This document shows, piece after piece, positions 48,740-58,869 of a DNA stretch of 64,000 bases. The stretch spans positions 103,439,738-103,503,737 of the forward strand of contig CM073593.1 of assembly GCA_037074705.1 (NCBI GenBank), in the 5' to 3' direction. The translations under genes and the position numbers were made by a program. How positions within the stretch are numbered: the stretch's first letter is position 1; each line of letters opens with the position of its first letter. Origin of the DNA: Zhengitettix transpicula (Eukaryota > Arthropoda > Insecta > Orthoptera > Tetrigidae). The notes below the pieces were generated by a model. That model saw only the letters and a list, made by a program, of their open reading frames with translations, ran no database searches and was not told the origin of the DNA.

Positions 48740-48985
48740 AAATTAGGTCTGATTGAAAATTAATAATGAGAAAGGTAGGCAAAAACTGAAGAAAAAAAAC
48801 AGGGGATAATAGAAATACCTCACAAGGACGTTTCTGGGATCCTTGTTCCTTTCTTCAGGTTGCTAAAAAGACACTAGAGCGACAACTGTACTAGTCACTC
48901 GACAGGCCGTTCTTAGCAACCTGAAGAAAGGAACAATGATCCCAGGAACGTTATCTGTATTTGGCTATCTTTCTTAGAAGAAAAG
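48740..48985. ncRNA. Family A inverted pair
   Basis: Left arm, minus strand, core 48828-48858 with CTGAAGA and GAAACGTC intact. Right arm, plus strand, core 48921-48952 has CTGAAGA but GGAACG, one inactivating change. Left terminus TAGGTCTGATTGAAAAT; right arm ends at TGGCTATCTTTCTTA. Arms are joined by a very short spacer. Confidence 0.7.
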
Positions 48986-50185
48986 TAAAACCAGGGCATT
49001 CTTTTAAACCCTTACCCAATAAGAACAAAGATAACTTTCAAAAAAAAGTCACTAGAACACATTTCCAATATATATACGATGTGATATATGGCATGTACAG
49101 GACAATTACGAAAAATTCAGGACATATGATAACATTAAATGGAAGAACTACATAATATGGAGGGTGTGAAGCTGGACGATGAAAAATAAAGAATCGAGAC
49201 AGTTGGAAAGGTTCAGAAATGTAGAGCTTAAGGTCAGTTAAAGGCCGAACCCCTCCCAGGCATAAGAGAGGAAATAGGGATATACTCAGAACCAGAAAAA
49301 TGCAATCGGATGTAACCGAATAGGCAAAATAAATTGTGGGAAGACCGTGAGAAAGGCAGACGACACGTTACAGAAAACATGCTTAACCTTAGACCTCCAA
49401 ATAAAGCGTGAGGAATTTGTACATAAAATTGGTAGTGAAAAGATAAATCAGTCTCCCCCCCCCCCCCATTACGGATTATATGGATGCAGAATCAAGCCGG
49501 CGCAAGACAGAAAAATATAGCTACACACACACACACACATAAAGGGATCCTAAACGAATATATAGGTGAAGGTAAAAGTCGCCGAGACAGCACTCAAGAG
49601 AAGCCGTAACGGGTTACTCGGCTTGCGCACATCTTTTTAGTTACCCGTTCTTCCAAAGTAGTAGTTTACTCACAGACCAAACCCCACGTGTGAAACAAGA
49701 AAAAAAAAGGGGGTGGGGCCTCGGTCAATCAGCAATTTAAATGCTTGGACCATTTCAAAATCAAGTAACAACTACCCATGTGCACTGTCGTCGAGGCATG
49801 AGGCCTTCCTTCCTCCCCCCCCCTGTCGCGACCGCCTTAATTGCCCCTAACACTATCGCAATTTACAGGACTAATTATTCAGTTGATGGATAAAAGATAA
49901 ATTACTGGGGGGGAAGGGGGGAAAGGGGCGTAAAAACGCAAAAATACCGGCTATCTTGGGAGGGAGAGAGAGCGTCGTAAAACGTCCTCATGGAGTTTCC
50001 AGGAGCGCACATTAAAACCAGAGATGATAACATTGCCGTCTTGTTCATATATTACTACACTTGTGTGATGAGAAAAGCCCGGTCGATAGTGCCGTGGTCG
50101 TAAAATTCGACCACACATTCACACACACGGGCAATTACTCCGGGTCTGTAGATTGCCAGTAGCAGCAAATAATATTACGATTACT

Positions 50186-50368
50186 CCACACACACACACA
50201 CACATACGTTGTGCATCTCTGGTACACACACACACACACACAAATACATCAAAACCACGGAAGAGGAGATTTTTAAACCGTCTCAATTTTGATCGTAAAG
50301 TAATCAACAACTACCGTACTTACACTGTAAATAATAACTGACGGTGTAGTGTGTGTGTGTGTGCGCGC
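50186..50368. repeat. CA repeats followed by inverse TG repeat
   Basis: CA repeats at 50188-50205 and 50225-50242, TG repeat with GCGC tail at 50349-50370. Similar isolated CA/TG tracts: 3576-3596, 3894-3920, 4042-4060, 19177-19200, 48149-48166 and 49524-49539. Confidence 0.8.
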
Positions 50369-51034
50369 GCCCATTCACACGGGATCGAAACACACTAGGA
50401 AAAGATAACGATGACTAGTCCTCTTTTGTCGAAACGTTAAAAAAAACCACACACCGTCGTCGTCGTTAGAAATGAAGTACCACCGTGCACAGAATTTACA
50501 ACAACGGGTGGGGAAACCTTAACCTCGTGACTTAAATACGCCACGCTCGTGCTAGCAAAGAAGAAGAAGTAGTAGTAGTAGGCTTCCAACATTTACCACA
50601 GCGGCAGCAGCAGACGAACCAGGAACCACCATCATCCCGAGAGAGACCACAGACCCAACAAGGACAAAATACACACAGGGAAGAAAAAAAAAATAAGGCC
50701 AGCGTCGATTTCCGTACAAACAAACCAAAAATAATAATACTACACGTTCCGTCTCGGTGTTAAATAACGTCGTTGGAGAAATCCTCAGAGTCCTTCAACA
50801 CACCCGCGTACAGTAGGGGTTGACTCTAGCGAAAATATCCATTACGAGAATGCGAACCATCGCAATCGCATTGTTGGGCGGCGCCACGACGAGCGCCGCA
50901 ACAATTGGCCATACGCGGTGGTTGATTAAACAATCAATCTTCCTGATAAGACGATGAACTAACAATAAAAATTGAAAAATCAATAATAAATTGCGTGTGT
51001 CTCTCTCTAGTCCGCCTCACGCGCGCGTTTGTCT

Positions 51035-51130
51035 TTTCCTCTCTGCACCTGAAGACAGGCAACAAGGCGTCCAGAAACATTCTGTGGCATTTCACTTCTC
51101 TACCTCTGTATTCGGGTTTCGTCCTTCTTC
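51035..51130 (+). repeat. Diverged family A hammerhead-like repeat
   Basis: CTGAAGA (51049-51055), GGCAACAAGGCGTCC, then GAAACATT (51073-51080). The G of the cleavage triplet is A, but CTGTGG downstream still resembles the stem I strand. The outer part TACCTCTGTATTCGGGTTTCG is distinct from the main family. Confidence 0.5.
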
Positions 51131-51334
51131 TTATTGCAATTATTAATTAATAATGTACTGGTATTTCAATAAAATAAATTATATTCAGACTTTCACACAC
51201 CCGAGGAGATTAAAAAAACGACCTCCATTTTTATTTCTATTAATATTCATATAAGTTCATAATTGTATTAAAATGTATTTCTATCAATATATAAAAAAAA
51301 ACAGGGGAACTATGTAACAACGAACGTCCCCCTG

Positions 51335-51400
51335 GTCGGCCAGCACCTGACGACAGCAAAAAAACGGTTGCAGAAACGTTCTCGTCCTTAACCATTAAAA
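51335..51400 (+). ncRNA. Hammerhead motif, distinct subtype
   Basis: Core 51347-51380: CTGACGA, stem II GCAA with TTGC, GAAACGTT. It shares the CAGCAC stem I strand with family A but its inner and outer flanks differ. All core bases intact. Confidence 0.55.
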
Positions 51401-51499
51401 TATTTTATTAACTTAAATCCTACTCTCCTTTTTAACACAAAAAGTACCGTTGAGGGTTTTATTTATACAGGTCTGCTCAATATGAAAAAAAAATATATA

Positions 51500-51775
51500 T
51501 AACGCAGTCTGACGACCAGTTTCAGTCAGTTTATTTATTTGATTAATTTTTTTGAAGTAAAAAACAACGTTTCGGAACTGATTTGTGCCATCTTCAATGT
51601 CTTTTCTTCTGAGAACTTGTAAAATGCAGCTCAATCTTATAAAAGACATGTTACAATACTGTGGTGGTGAGAACAAGATTATGTAACGGAAGAGACCTGA
51701 GGAAGGTACAAATACAGTGACCGAAACGCCGTTTCGTTAAAATTATTCAAATAAACTGTCTGGAAAAAGCTATAT
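51500..51775. ncRNA. Family C-like hammerhead inverted pair
   Basis: Left arm (minus) 51566-51597 has TTGAAGA and GAAACGTT. Right arm (plus) 51697-51730 has CTGAGGA, stem II closing with GGT/ACC, and GAAACGCC, so the cleavage triplet is changed. The right arm starts with GAAGAGACCTGAGGAAG as at 46.97 kb. Confidence 0.6.
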
Positions 51776-52643
51776 TATATATTACAGGCGTGTTATATTT
51801 TCAATTCCAACAAGCTATGTTGCTGAACACGTTTCAGGACTCCGACTGGGTGAATTCAGACTTTTTCCCCCCCTCTCTCAATTGTGATCAAAATAAGAAT
51901 CTATGATCGTTTCCTGCCCCCCCCCCCCCGTAAAAACGCTCTGGAATTTATCATGATATAAGACCATTAAGGCAACTTATAAATAACCAACAGTAAAATT
52001 TTAAAAGTCAGAGAAATAAGAATATATATATTTATTTATAGAAAAATTACACTAGGCTAATCTGAGACACTGAAAGTCAAATACAACGATTAAAATAGAA
52101 AAATTACGAAATTACTCACAAAAAAATTATATTCTTTGTTAAATGACATTCTTTTTCTTCAAAATTTTATTTTAATCGTTGTATTTGTTTTTGTTAACGT
52201 TACAAACCTGAAGAGGTCGCAGATAATCGTAGTGTAATTTTCTATGATTAAATATATCATTCCCTGACTTAAAATTGACCGTTATTTCATGGCTTGGTTC
52301 ATGAGGAAACTGTAGAAGTAGAACCTCGTGGTAAAAGCTTCATCACACGTTCACTTATACATTTGTAGGTTGTTTTTTGTATATGGAAATTAAAAAATAG
52401 GTGAATATAATCCGCGATATTTCGCTGATCGAAACACAACCACACCAAAGATAAAGGAAAATAATGCCGCTACAGTTTCTTCAGTGGCGGGGGGGAAAAA
52501 AATCGCCGACTCTTTGGCCTGGCCTGTAACGTGTAGCTGTTGCACAATTAAATGAAAATTATTTACGAGTGTAGTTAATTTCCGCTGCCGACTGAATGAG
52601 GCACGCCGAGCAGGAGAAGGAGGATGAAGAAATAATTAATTAC

Positions 52644-52688
52644 CGGGTGGCGAGCCGCCGCCGCAGTCATGGCTCCGCTTGGGAACAT
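52644..52688 (-). CDS. gro/TLE: Groucho/TLE exon 1 (coding part)
   Basis: Encodes MFPSGAMTAAAARHP, 15 codons, ending in phase 0 at a GTAATT donor (52638-52643). The MFP start and the RHP end match the usual Groucho/TLE amino terminus (MFPQ or MYP ... RHP), which is why I chose the ATG at 52686-52688 rather than the in-frame ATG at 52668-52670. The context before the chosen ATG has A at -3. The reading frame stays open for about 130 codons upstream, to an ATG at 53085-53087, but that stretch is low-complexity, unlike any Groucho amino terminus, and probably 5' UTR. Exon 2 is 23.9 kb away. Confidence 0.85.
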
Positions 52689-53080
52689 CGTCAGCAACGT
52701 TGTCGGGCGATCAGCATGGTATCCTTGCAACGGTAATAAACAACATCCACTACTGGCACCACTGCGATATTCACTTGCACGCACACAGAACCCCAGCACA
52801 CTTCCACTCCGAACAACGGTCACAGCTAGACTGAGCTGTCCGCTTCCCCTCCCGCCGCTTTCCCCCTCCCCTCTCCTCCGCGGCGTTGCCACGTACCCCT
52901 CCTCCCCAAGCCCCCCCGCGCGACTAGACTCAACAGCAGCGCCCTCGCCTCGCCAAGCGCTCACACACAGAGAGACAGGGGAGGAAAAAAAAATACACAC
53001 GTATATGTATATAGATATATATAAAAACTCCACACAAAATGGCCGCCACCCTCGCCAGGCGCTGCAGAAAACTCTCGAGA
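52689..53080 (-). other. Probable 5' UTR of the Groucho/TLE transcript
   Basis: About 390 bases between the TATA-like signal and the chosen start codon. CpG-rich in the proximal part, with a (TA)-rich patch at 52999-53025 and CA/GA-rich DNA. Long GC-rich leaders are common for this gene family. The transcription start is inferred only from the TATATAG-like motif at 53106-53113, so the limit is approximate and a 5' UTR intron cannot be excluded. Confidence 0.45.
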
Positions 53081-53320
53081 ACAACACAAAAGGGCTCGGC
53101 GGGTCCTATATATCCTCTCTCTTTTCTCCCCCCCCCCCGGCCGGCTCTAGCAACCCCTGGCAAATACTCTCCACTGATTTTCCTTTTCCGAATATGGCAG
53201 CGCGGGAGCGAGACAGCAGCGTTTCTCTCCCTCTGCCACAGCTCACCCCACAGAAACCTTCCCGCCCCGCCCCGCCGGTGCCCAAGCCTTGCGGAGCTGA
53301 TTGCCCGTATCCCCCTGGCC

Positions 53321-53336
53321 GACTCCACGTGGAGTC
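53321..53336. promoter_or_regulatory. Palindromic CACGTG element, copy 1
   Basis: Perfect 16-bp palindrome GACTCCACGTGGAGTC. Its core is a class B E-box (CACGTG) bound by bHLH factors such as USF, MYC and HES. A second copy lies 168 bp further upstream in the same promoter. Confidence 0.6.
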
Positions 53337-53489
53337 GGGAGACTTAGCACGGCGCCACGGCGACTCTCAGCCAATGACGGGCTGCCGTCGCCCGCTCTTG
53401 GCCAATGGGGAGCGCGCTCCGGAGGCGTGGACTTTTTGCAAGACGGCCAATGGTGGCCGCGGGTTGCCACGGTGACGGGCGGCCGTCCG

Positions 53490-53504
53490 CTCCACGTGGA
53501 GTCG
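53490..53504. promoter_or_regulatory. Palindromic CACGTG element, copy 2
   Basis: CTCCACGTGGAGTCG, identical over 15 bases to the element at 53322-53336. A 15-base exact repeat with a palindromic core in a promoter suggests two binding sites for one dimeric factor. Confidence 0.6.
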
Positions 53505-53510
53505 TAGTGT

Positions 53511-54146
53511 TGCTTTGTGAGCCGTGCAGGCGGTGGAGAGAGAGAGAAGGGAACCCTGCTAGCACATACACGCACACAAAAAAAGGAGAAGCCCTTCCTC
53601 CCCAGCCTCGACACGGCTACGTACAAGGAGGAAGGGCAAGACAAGCGCGACACGCCGGCGGTCCGCGGTTCGAACACCGCTGCCAGCTCCCTCGGTCGGC
53701 AATCAACACCACACATGGCGCCACGGGCTTTTGTGGCCGGCTATAAATTACGTTTACCTCCCACCGCCCGCTATTATCGTGTGCATTAGCCGAACGTGTA
53801 GGCATCTCTGCGATATTGTGGCGCCGGACTCGACACTTGGGCCAATTGCTGGTCGCTTTCATAATTCTCCTTCTCTCAGGCGAGGCTGCCCAAGTAGACC
53901 AAGCATTTCTCTGTCTGGACGTTCCGAAGATTCTGTGTGGGGGCGAAAGAAAACCCCCACGAGACGACTTAACGGCCATCTTCCAGGTGAAAGTGTCGGG
54001 ACCTCCACAATCCGTGGTGGAAACCCCAAGAGCGGGAAAGCCTTCAAGTATCAACAGGTTTACACGACCCGACCAACAAAGAACCTAACAGGTAGTGAAA
54101 TAACAGATAATTCGTATTTATTAGTCTTCTAATGGGCCGTTTGCCC
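53511..54146. other. Upstream flank of the promoter
   Basis: CpG-containing DNA that becomes average toward 54 kb. A B-box-like GCGGTTCGAACACCGC lies at 53667-53682. Long open frames on both strands reflect composition; none resembles a known protein. Confidence 0.45.
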
Positions 54147-54236
54147 GGTGCACTCGAGGGCTCCGGAGCGGAGCCATCTAAAATTGTCTTCAAGCTCCGG
54201 GGCTCCGCTACGGAGCCCTCGAGTGCAAAGGGTTAA
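54147..54236. mobile_element. piggyBac-like TTAA hairpin element, copy 1
   Basis: Hairpin with GGTGCACTCGAGGGCTCCG at the left and CCCTCGAGTGCAAAGGG then TTAA at the right (54233-54236). The left terminus has decayed. See copies 2-5 for the intact ends. Confidence 0.65.
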
Positions 54237-54532
54237 ATAAGGGAAGTTACATTGAAGAAAAATAGAGTAAATTAATATAATTATTTTAAAATATAAGCTG
54301 GAGTTTAGGGACATTACTTCAACTATAAATACATGAATATAACATTATATTAATTGAATTTTAAAAAAGGTTTAAGAAGGAATTAATATTTTACTGGGCT
54401 GAAAAGAAGAAAAATGGAAAGATATCTGAGACCAGAGATTAACAAAGTATTTAACTATCGAAGGGTATTTTTCTTTATTTTATAACTTCACTACTGTGCT
54501 CAATTTTTCTTAATTTTCAGTAGAAGGCAGGG

Positions 54533-54587
54533 TTAAACCTTTGCACTCGAGGGCTCCGTAGCGGAGCCCTCGAGTGCAAAGGCTTAA
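54533..54587. mobile_element. piggyBac-like TTAA hairpin element, minimal copy 2
   Basis: 47 bp between two TTAA sites, almost entirely palindromic: ACCTTTGCACTCGAGGGCTCC facing its inverse. It lacks the inner spacer of the 90-bp copies. Confidence 0.7.
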
Positions 54588-55484
54588 TGTTGAAAGTAAG
54601 TCGCAGGTCTTCCATGTTGAGAGTCGTAAGATTCGCTCTGGGTCCCAGTGATGTCCATCACCAGTTACTGGGGGTTGCAAGAACATTGGTTCACTCACAC
54701 AGCCGATGCTGATTGCCCTTGGCGATAATTGAAGGTCACATCATCCTCCTTGTCTCAGTCAGTCCACTTTTGATTTAAGTTGGAAACCAAGATGGCCAGC
54801 AACCTTCCTGATTCTTCGTTGTTTTTCCCCTTACCGAAGGAAGGTCCACGTTGGTTGTTGTTTTTTTAGTAACTCATACTTAAACCGTCGAGTAGGCGGA
54901 CGAGTTCTCTGCAGTTGGATCATCAAGCGGTTTTAAGACTCTTGAAACACGGGGGAACAAGGTGTTCCACGCCTCGCTACTTACACGCTTCAACATGACT
55001 TTCCCTAAAGCCGTGTCATTACTCAAATTGGATTCTAAAGCGAGAAGAGGAAATCCATCTGGGACTTCCTCAGCGGCGGCGTCGTCATTCCTGTTCCGGC
55101 GGGAGAAAACAACGGCGCGGAATCTGTTGTCCAATGGGTTCACTGGGATCCAGGCATGAACTTGGCGGTTTCAGTGAGATTAGGGTTGGTAACCAGGCAC
55201 AAAGTAGATGGACCGGAAGATGTTCAAAGCATTTATTAGACACTAAGGCAACCCATTATGACCACAAAAAAAATCTAATGCTTCCAGACCCCTCACCCTT
55301 GCCAAGGACGATGAAGAATTGTTCCCCCCCCCCCATCTGGTTCATTATTTCAGGACTCCGCAGAAACCAGGAAATTCCGACACGAATCGGCAATTTTTTT
55401 TTATTGGTCCTCCCTTGTTTCTGTCGTTTGACGATCAAGTTCTCCAACTGGATGGGGCCCGTATTTCTAAAACTCGACTCTCGC

Positions 55485-55493
55485 TCTCCCTCA

Positions 55494-55524
<31 letters not shown>

Positions 55525-55684
55525 CCTCTCTCTCCCTCTCCGTCTCTCTCTCCGTCTCTCCCTCTCTCTCTATCTCTATCTATCTATCTATCTGTCTGTC
55601 TGTCTCTCTATCTCGCTCTATCTCTCTCTCCCTCTCCGTCTCTCTCTCACTCTCTCTCTCTCACTCTCTCTCTCACTCTCTCTC

Positions 55685-55740
<56 letters not shown>

Positions 55741-55741
55741 C
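55485..55741 (+). repeat. Long CT-rich compound microsatellite
   Basis: About 230 bp of CT repeats with CCCT, CTAT, CTGT and CACT variants, then a TA repeat (55717-55740). All three frames are open, which creates long spurious reading frames. Confidence 0.9.
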
Positions 55742-55804
55742 ACAAGAAGATTTTCCCGCGTCTTACTGATAAATACACCAATAGTATTATTTTACGAATA
55801 AAAA

Positions 55805-56110
55805 GATAGGCCATTCAGACAGAAAAATAGTGATAATATAAATACCACACAACGACGTTTCTGGGATCCTTGTGCCCTTTCCTTGGGTGCTAAGAAGAGC
55901 CTAGAGCGACACAACTGCACTGGTCAGTTGACAAAACTCAAAAGCCTTTTGCGAAGAAGAGCCTAGAGAGTTGACCAGTGCAGTTGTGTCGCTTCTCGGC
56001 TCTTCTTCGCACCCTGACGAAAGGAACAGGGATCCAAGAAACGTCGTTGTGTGGTATTTATATTATCACTTCTTTTTTTGTCTGAATTGGCTATTTTTCT
56101 TATTTAGTAT
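55805..56110. ncRNA. Family A inverted pair with one intact arm
   Basis: Left arm (minus) has a scrambled CTGANGA block (CCAAGGA) and is dead. Right arm (plus) core 56014-56045 has CTGACGA and GAAACGTC, followed by GTTGTGTGG. Spacer includes AAACTCAAAAGCC. Outer right end TTGGCTATTTTTCTTA. Confidence 0.7.
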
Positions 56111-56994
56111 TATTTTACCCCAACTCTGCTTTTTTTTGCGGGGGGGCTTTGAGGCTGCGTAATTAATTTAATACAGCGCCATTTGAGAACAAATCATGCC
56201 CCTTGGAGATTGATATTTAAAATTAGATGGTCCTTGTGTTGAGGGAGGGGGGGGGGGGGTTCAACCCGCGGATGATGCCACGTGGACTTCGCGTACAGCT
56301 CTCTGGAAACTGTAGAAGGCCCTGCGACTGTTCGGCAGCGCAGCTTGTTCCCCCCATTTTTTAAGCGTTCTTATTGGTGGATTCCTCCTCTCACCGGGAA
56401 TTATTATCGCACTACAGTACTTGGAATTGATCACGGAGACCAGATTGACGATAACGATTGCAGTCCTCGTGTAGTGGACGGTTAGGTTAAGGGTTGGCAG
56501 TGCTCTCTCTCTCTCTCTATGGAGTTTCTTTACTGTAGGAGAGTGTACCCCGTACACTAATAACTGTCAGTGGAATAGAAAACGGAATTGTGCAAATAGG
56601 TGAAATCGATCCGAATGATTTACGGCCGTTCACAGGAAGGTTATAATCGGTATCTTTTTGTTTTCCTACAGACCGCCCCCTCCCCGCGGGTGGTTCGCCT
56701 TTCCTTATCACTGCCGCGGGGAAGTAAGGGGAAAATTTATATATATTTACATATATATTCTTATATTATACTCTTTTATTTGCCAAGTCCTCGCGGCCTA
56801 TCTGACTAGCATGTTCATACACGTGAACATATCTGCTAACGACTAGATAACACCAAGCAGAAAAAAAATATATATATATATATATTTCTTCGGCGTAACG
56901 TAGTTGCAAAAAGTGGAACTAACAGACACAAAAAAACTCGCTGGAAAAATACCGTCGTCGTCCGACACTTTGAGGCGAATCAGAGATAAATTTC

Positions 56995-57405
56995 TTTACT
57001 TTGGCACCACGGCCAGTTCTGAGACGTGCATGTTCCAGGGTCACAGACCTTGGGCATACGGTAAGAGTTGTCCGCTATTCCCATTGGAATAGTCGGCCAG
57101 CTGCCTCCTAAACTGGTCGAGGCACGGAGAAGGGAATGCAGCGTCCCCACGGCAAACTCCTCTCCCGCTATCGGAAGGGCGTGGGACAAGTACCCAATGC
57201 CCGACCTACCCGATGCAGGTTTTTCTAGAGTTTTCCCTGCATTTCTTTAGGCGAATGCCGGGTAGGATCCTTAAAATATAGCCCGGGGGCCCCTAGTAAC
57301 CCTTGGCTACCTTCCTCTACCATTCCGCATCCCCCCTTTCAAATCCCTTCCTATTAAAGGGGAGTTGTCCAACGTGGATTACCCTCATGTAGCCTGTTGC
57401 CCTAA
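56995..57405 (+). repeat. SINE-like family D copy, 5' truncated
   Basis: From TTTGGCACCACGGCCAGTTC to TAGCCTGTTGCCCTAAAAAT, followed by AAT repeats. Missing the first 60 or so bases of the family. Confidence 0.8.
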
Positions 57406-57735
57406 AAATAAAAATAAAAATAATAATAATTCTCTTTACCACTGTTATCCTGAAATAAGGCAACACTGCTTCAACATTATCATGAAATTAGAAATTTAAC
57501 TTATATATATAAAAAAGACAACATATTTTTTCCCCGTGATAACGAACACCGTGTCCGAAACGTTGGACACCCACTAGACAACGTTAAAGACTAACAAACA
57601 ATATTATAAATCGATTTTATTAAATAAATAAATCAATAAAGTAGCTGTGAATGTGTTATTTTTCTTTTACGTTGATTCTTTAAAACTTTATGAGTTAAAA
57701 AAAAATTATCCATGCATTAAATTACGGTAGTATTA

Positions 57736-57833
57736 TTAACCCTTTGCACTCGAGGGCTCCGGAGCGGAGCCATTTAAAATGTGTCTTCAAGCTCGAGGGC
57801 TCCGCTACGGAGCCCTCGAGAGCAAGGGGTTAA
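57736..57833. mobile_element. piggyBac-like TTAA hairpin element, copy 3
   Basis: 90 bp between TTAA at 57736-57739 and 57830-57833. Termini CCCTTTGCACTCGAGGGCTC and its inverse, inner part GTGTCTTCAAGCTCGAGGG. A TTAA target duplication and CCC-starting ends are the signature of piggyBac-type transposons. Non-coding, so a MITE. Confidence 0.75.
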
Positions 57834-58084
57834 AATAAAATAAAAATATTACAAAAATAGACGGGGCTTCAAGTCGGTATCAAAACTTAATTGTTTTTTT
57901 TTTAAAAAAATTGATTTTTTGAATTATAAATAGCTCGTTAATTAAATAAGTTCCATTTGGAATATAACTAATTATTATGTATTGACTGACTGCATTACTC
58001 GCCCGTAATTAAAAATGGATATTTATCTGAATTTAACAATAAATAATGTCATTATAAATTGAAATTTAATGTGATGAAATTATA

Positions 58085-58400
58085 GAATTAAATCTCATGG
58101 AAAAAAAATACAAGGGGGGAAAAGAGAGTGAGTACGACGTTTCGGCCCAGCTTTATGATCTCATCAGGTACATATTTATCAGAATATTTATCTAAATAAA
58201 ACGCCCGATAATGACAGATTAATTTTGAAATTTAATATTAGAGAATTAAATCTCTTGGAAAAAATACACCGTGGAGGGGGGGAAGAGGGTGAGAACGGCG
58301 TTTCGACCCAGGTTTGTGACATTGTCAGGCACTATTTTGGACAAAAATAAAAAATTCTTTGGATTACAACAAAAAATACTTTTATCAATTCAGGTTTCAC
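58085..58400 (-). repeat. Tandem dimer of about 158 bp with hammerhead-like motifs
   Basis: GAATTAAATCTC recurs at 58085 and 58243. Each unit holds a minus-strand hammerhead-like core: 58136-58167 has CTGATGA ... GAAACGTC intact, 58298-58329 has CTGACAA and GAAACGCC, two core changes that should abolish activity. Stem II is poorly paired in both copies. The family differs in flanking sequence from the 184-bp units at 20.7 kb. Confidence 0.6.
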
Positions 58401-58407
58401 AAGCGTC

Positions 58408-58455
58408 AGATCGTAAAGGCAAGTCCCGGGGTTCGATTCCTGAGCCGGTCGAAAT
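58408..58455 (+). repeat. tRNA T-arm-like sequence
   Basis: CCCGGGGTTCGATTCCTGAG is a perfect B-box context (GGTTCGATTCC), but no acceptor stem or anticodon arm is visible. Likely the 3' part of a SINE head. Confidence 0.45.
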
Positions 58456-58869
58456 TTTTCTGTCCTCATAATTTGATGCAACAAAAACTGTTCACGAATT
58501 TGTTGAACGAGATTCAAAAGGATGGGGGATAAAAACCATCAATCAGAGTTAGACAAAATAATTTAAAAAATTTAGAATGCACGGAATGTCCCCTCGTACG
58601 AGGCGAGGTCGAAACGTCATCGTACTGCTTGTCTTGTGTATTCTATGCGATGTAATTGTCTAATTTAATTGTATTAATTATTCTGATTTTTAATTGGCTG
58701 ATTATTTCGAATTTAAATCTATCAGAAATATGAAATTATGGAGCTTAAATATATTAAATAAATAAGAAAATAAATTAATAAATTTTTTCGCGGTTCTTTC
58801 CTGAGTTGGATCCTCTAGCCTTAGCTGTCCTTCCCCTATGCAGGGCCAACAAAGTCAAGGATATGTATA

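Larger units (their letters stand above)
47076..52640. other. Promoter-proximal part of intron 1
   Basis: Mixed DNA with CA/TG tracts, the family A and family C inverted pairs and AT-rich DNA near 51.8-52.4 kb. No coding signal. Confidence 0.5.
1..53080 (-). other. gro/TLE: Groucho/TLE co-repressor gene, 5' part
   Basis: Partial gene spanning most of the window. Five short minus-strand exons with matching phases spell the start of a Groucho/TLE protein: MFPS..., the [11 protein letters not shown] block, [28 protein letters not shown] and YYEMSYGLNVEMHKQ. Groucho/TLE proteins are nuclear co-repressors recruited by HES, Runx, Pax, Nkx and TCF/LEF factors. The N-terminal Q domain, which these exons encode, forms a coiled-coil tetramer and binds TCF/LEF. 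The sequence normally after HKQ (beginning TEIAKRLN) was not found in 1-23000 on the minus strand, so the rest of the Q domain, the GP/CcN/SP linkers and the WD40 propeller are presumably beyond the left edge. The identity is near certain; the transcript start is an estimate from the promoter signals. Confidence 0.93.
53081..53510 (-). promoter_or_regulatory. CpG-rich promoter of the Groucho/TLE gene
   Basis: Upstream of exon 1 the DNA becomes GC- and CpG-rich. Visible signals: a TATATAGG-type box on the minus strand (53106-53113); overlapping GC boxes (CCGCCCCGCCCCGCC on the plus strand, 53260-53276); three CCAAT boxes with the same orientation at 53371-53375, 53402-53406 and 53447-53451, as in NF-Y promoters; an RFX X-box-like GTTGCCACGGTGAC at 53463-53476; and two CTCCACGTGGAGTCG elements with a CACGTG core. 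The promoter role is inferred from position and composition. Confidence 0.7.

Noticed and set aside
52689..53087. Open frame continuing upstream of the exon 1 start
   Set aside because: It is in frame with exon 1 but is low-complexity, has no similarity to Groucho amino termini, and MFPS...RHP is the expected start.
52669..53475. 268-codon open frame on the plus strand over the promoter
   Set aside because: Composition effect of a CpG-rich promoter; proline/serine-rich, no domain, antisense to the real exon 1.
55134..55801. Long serine/leucine open frames
   Set aside because: They are translations of a CT/TA microsatellite.
57530..57575. Another hammerhead (GAAACGTTGG)
   Set aside because: No CTGANGA block at the right distance; same for 50430-50440, 58605-58618 and 62812-62822.
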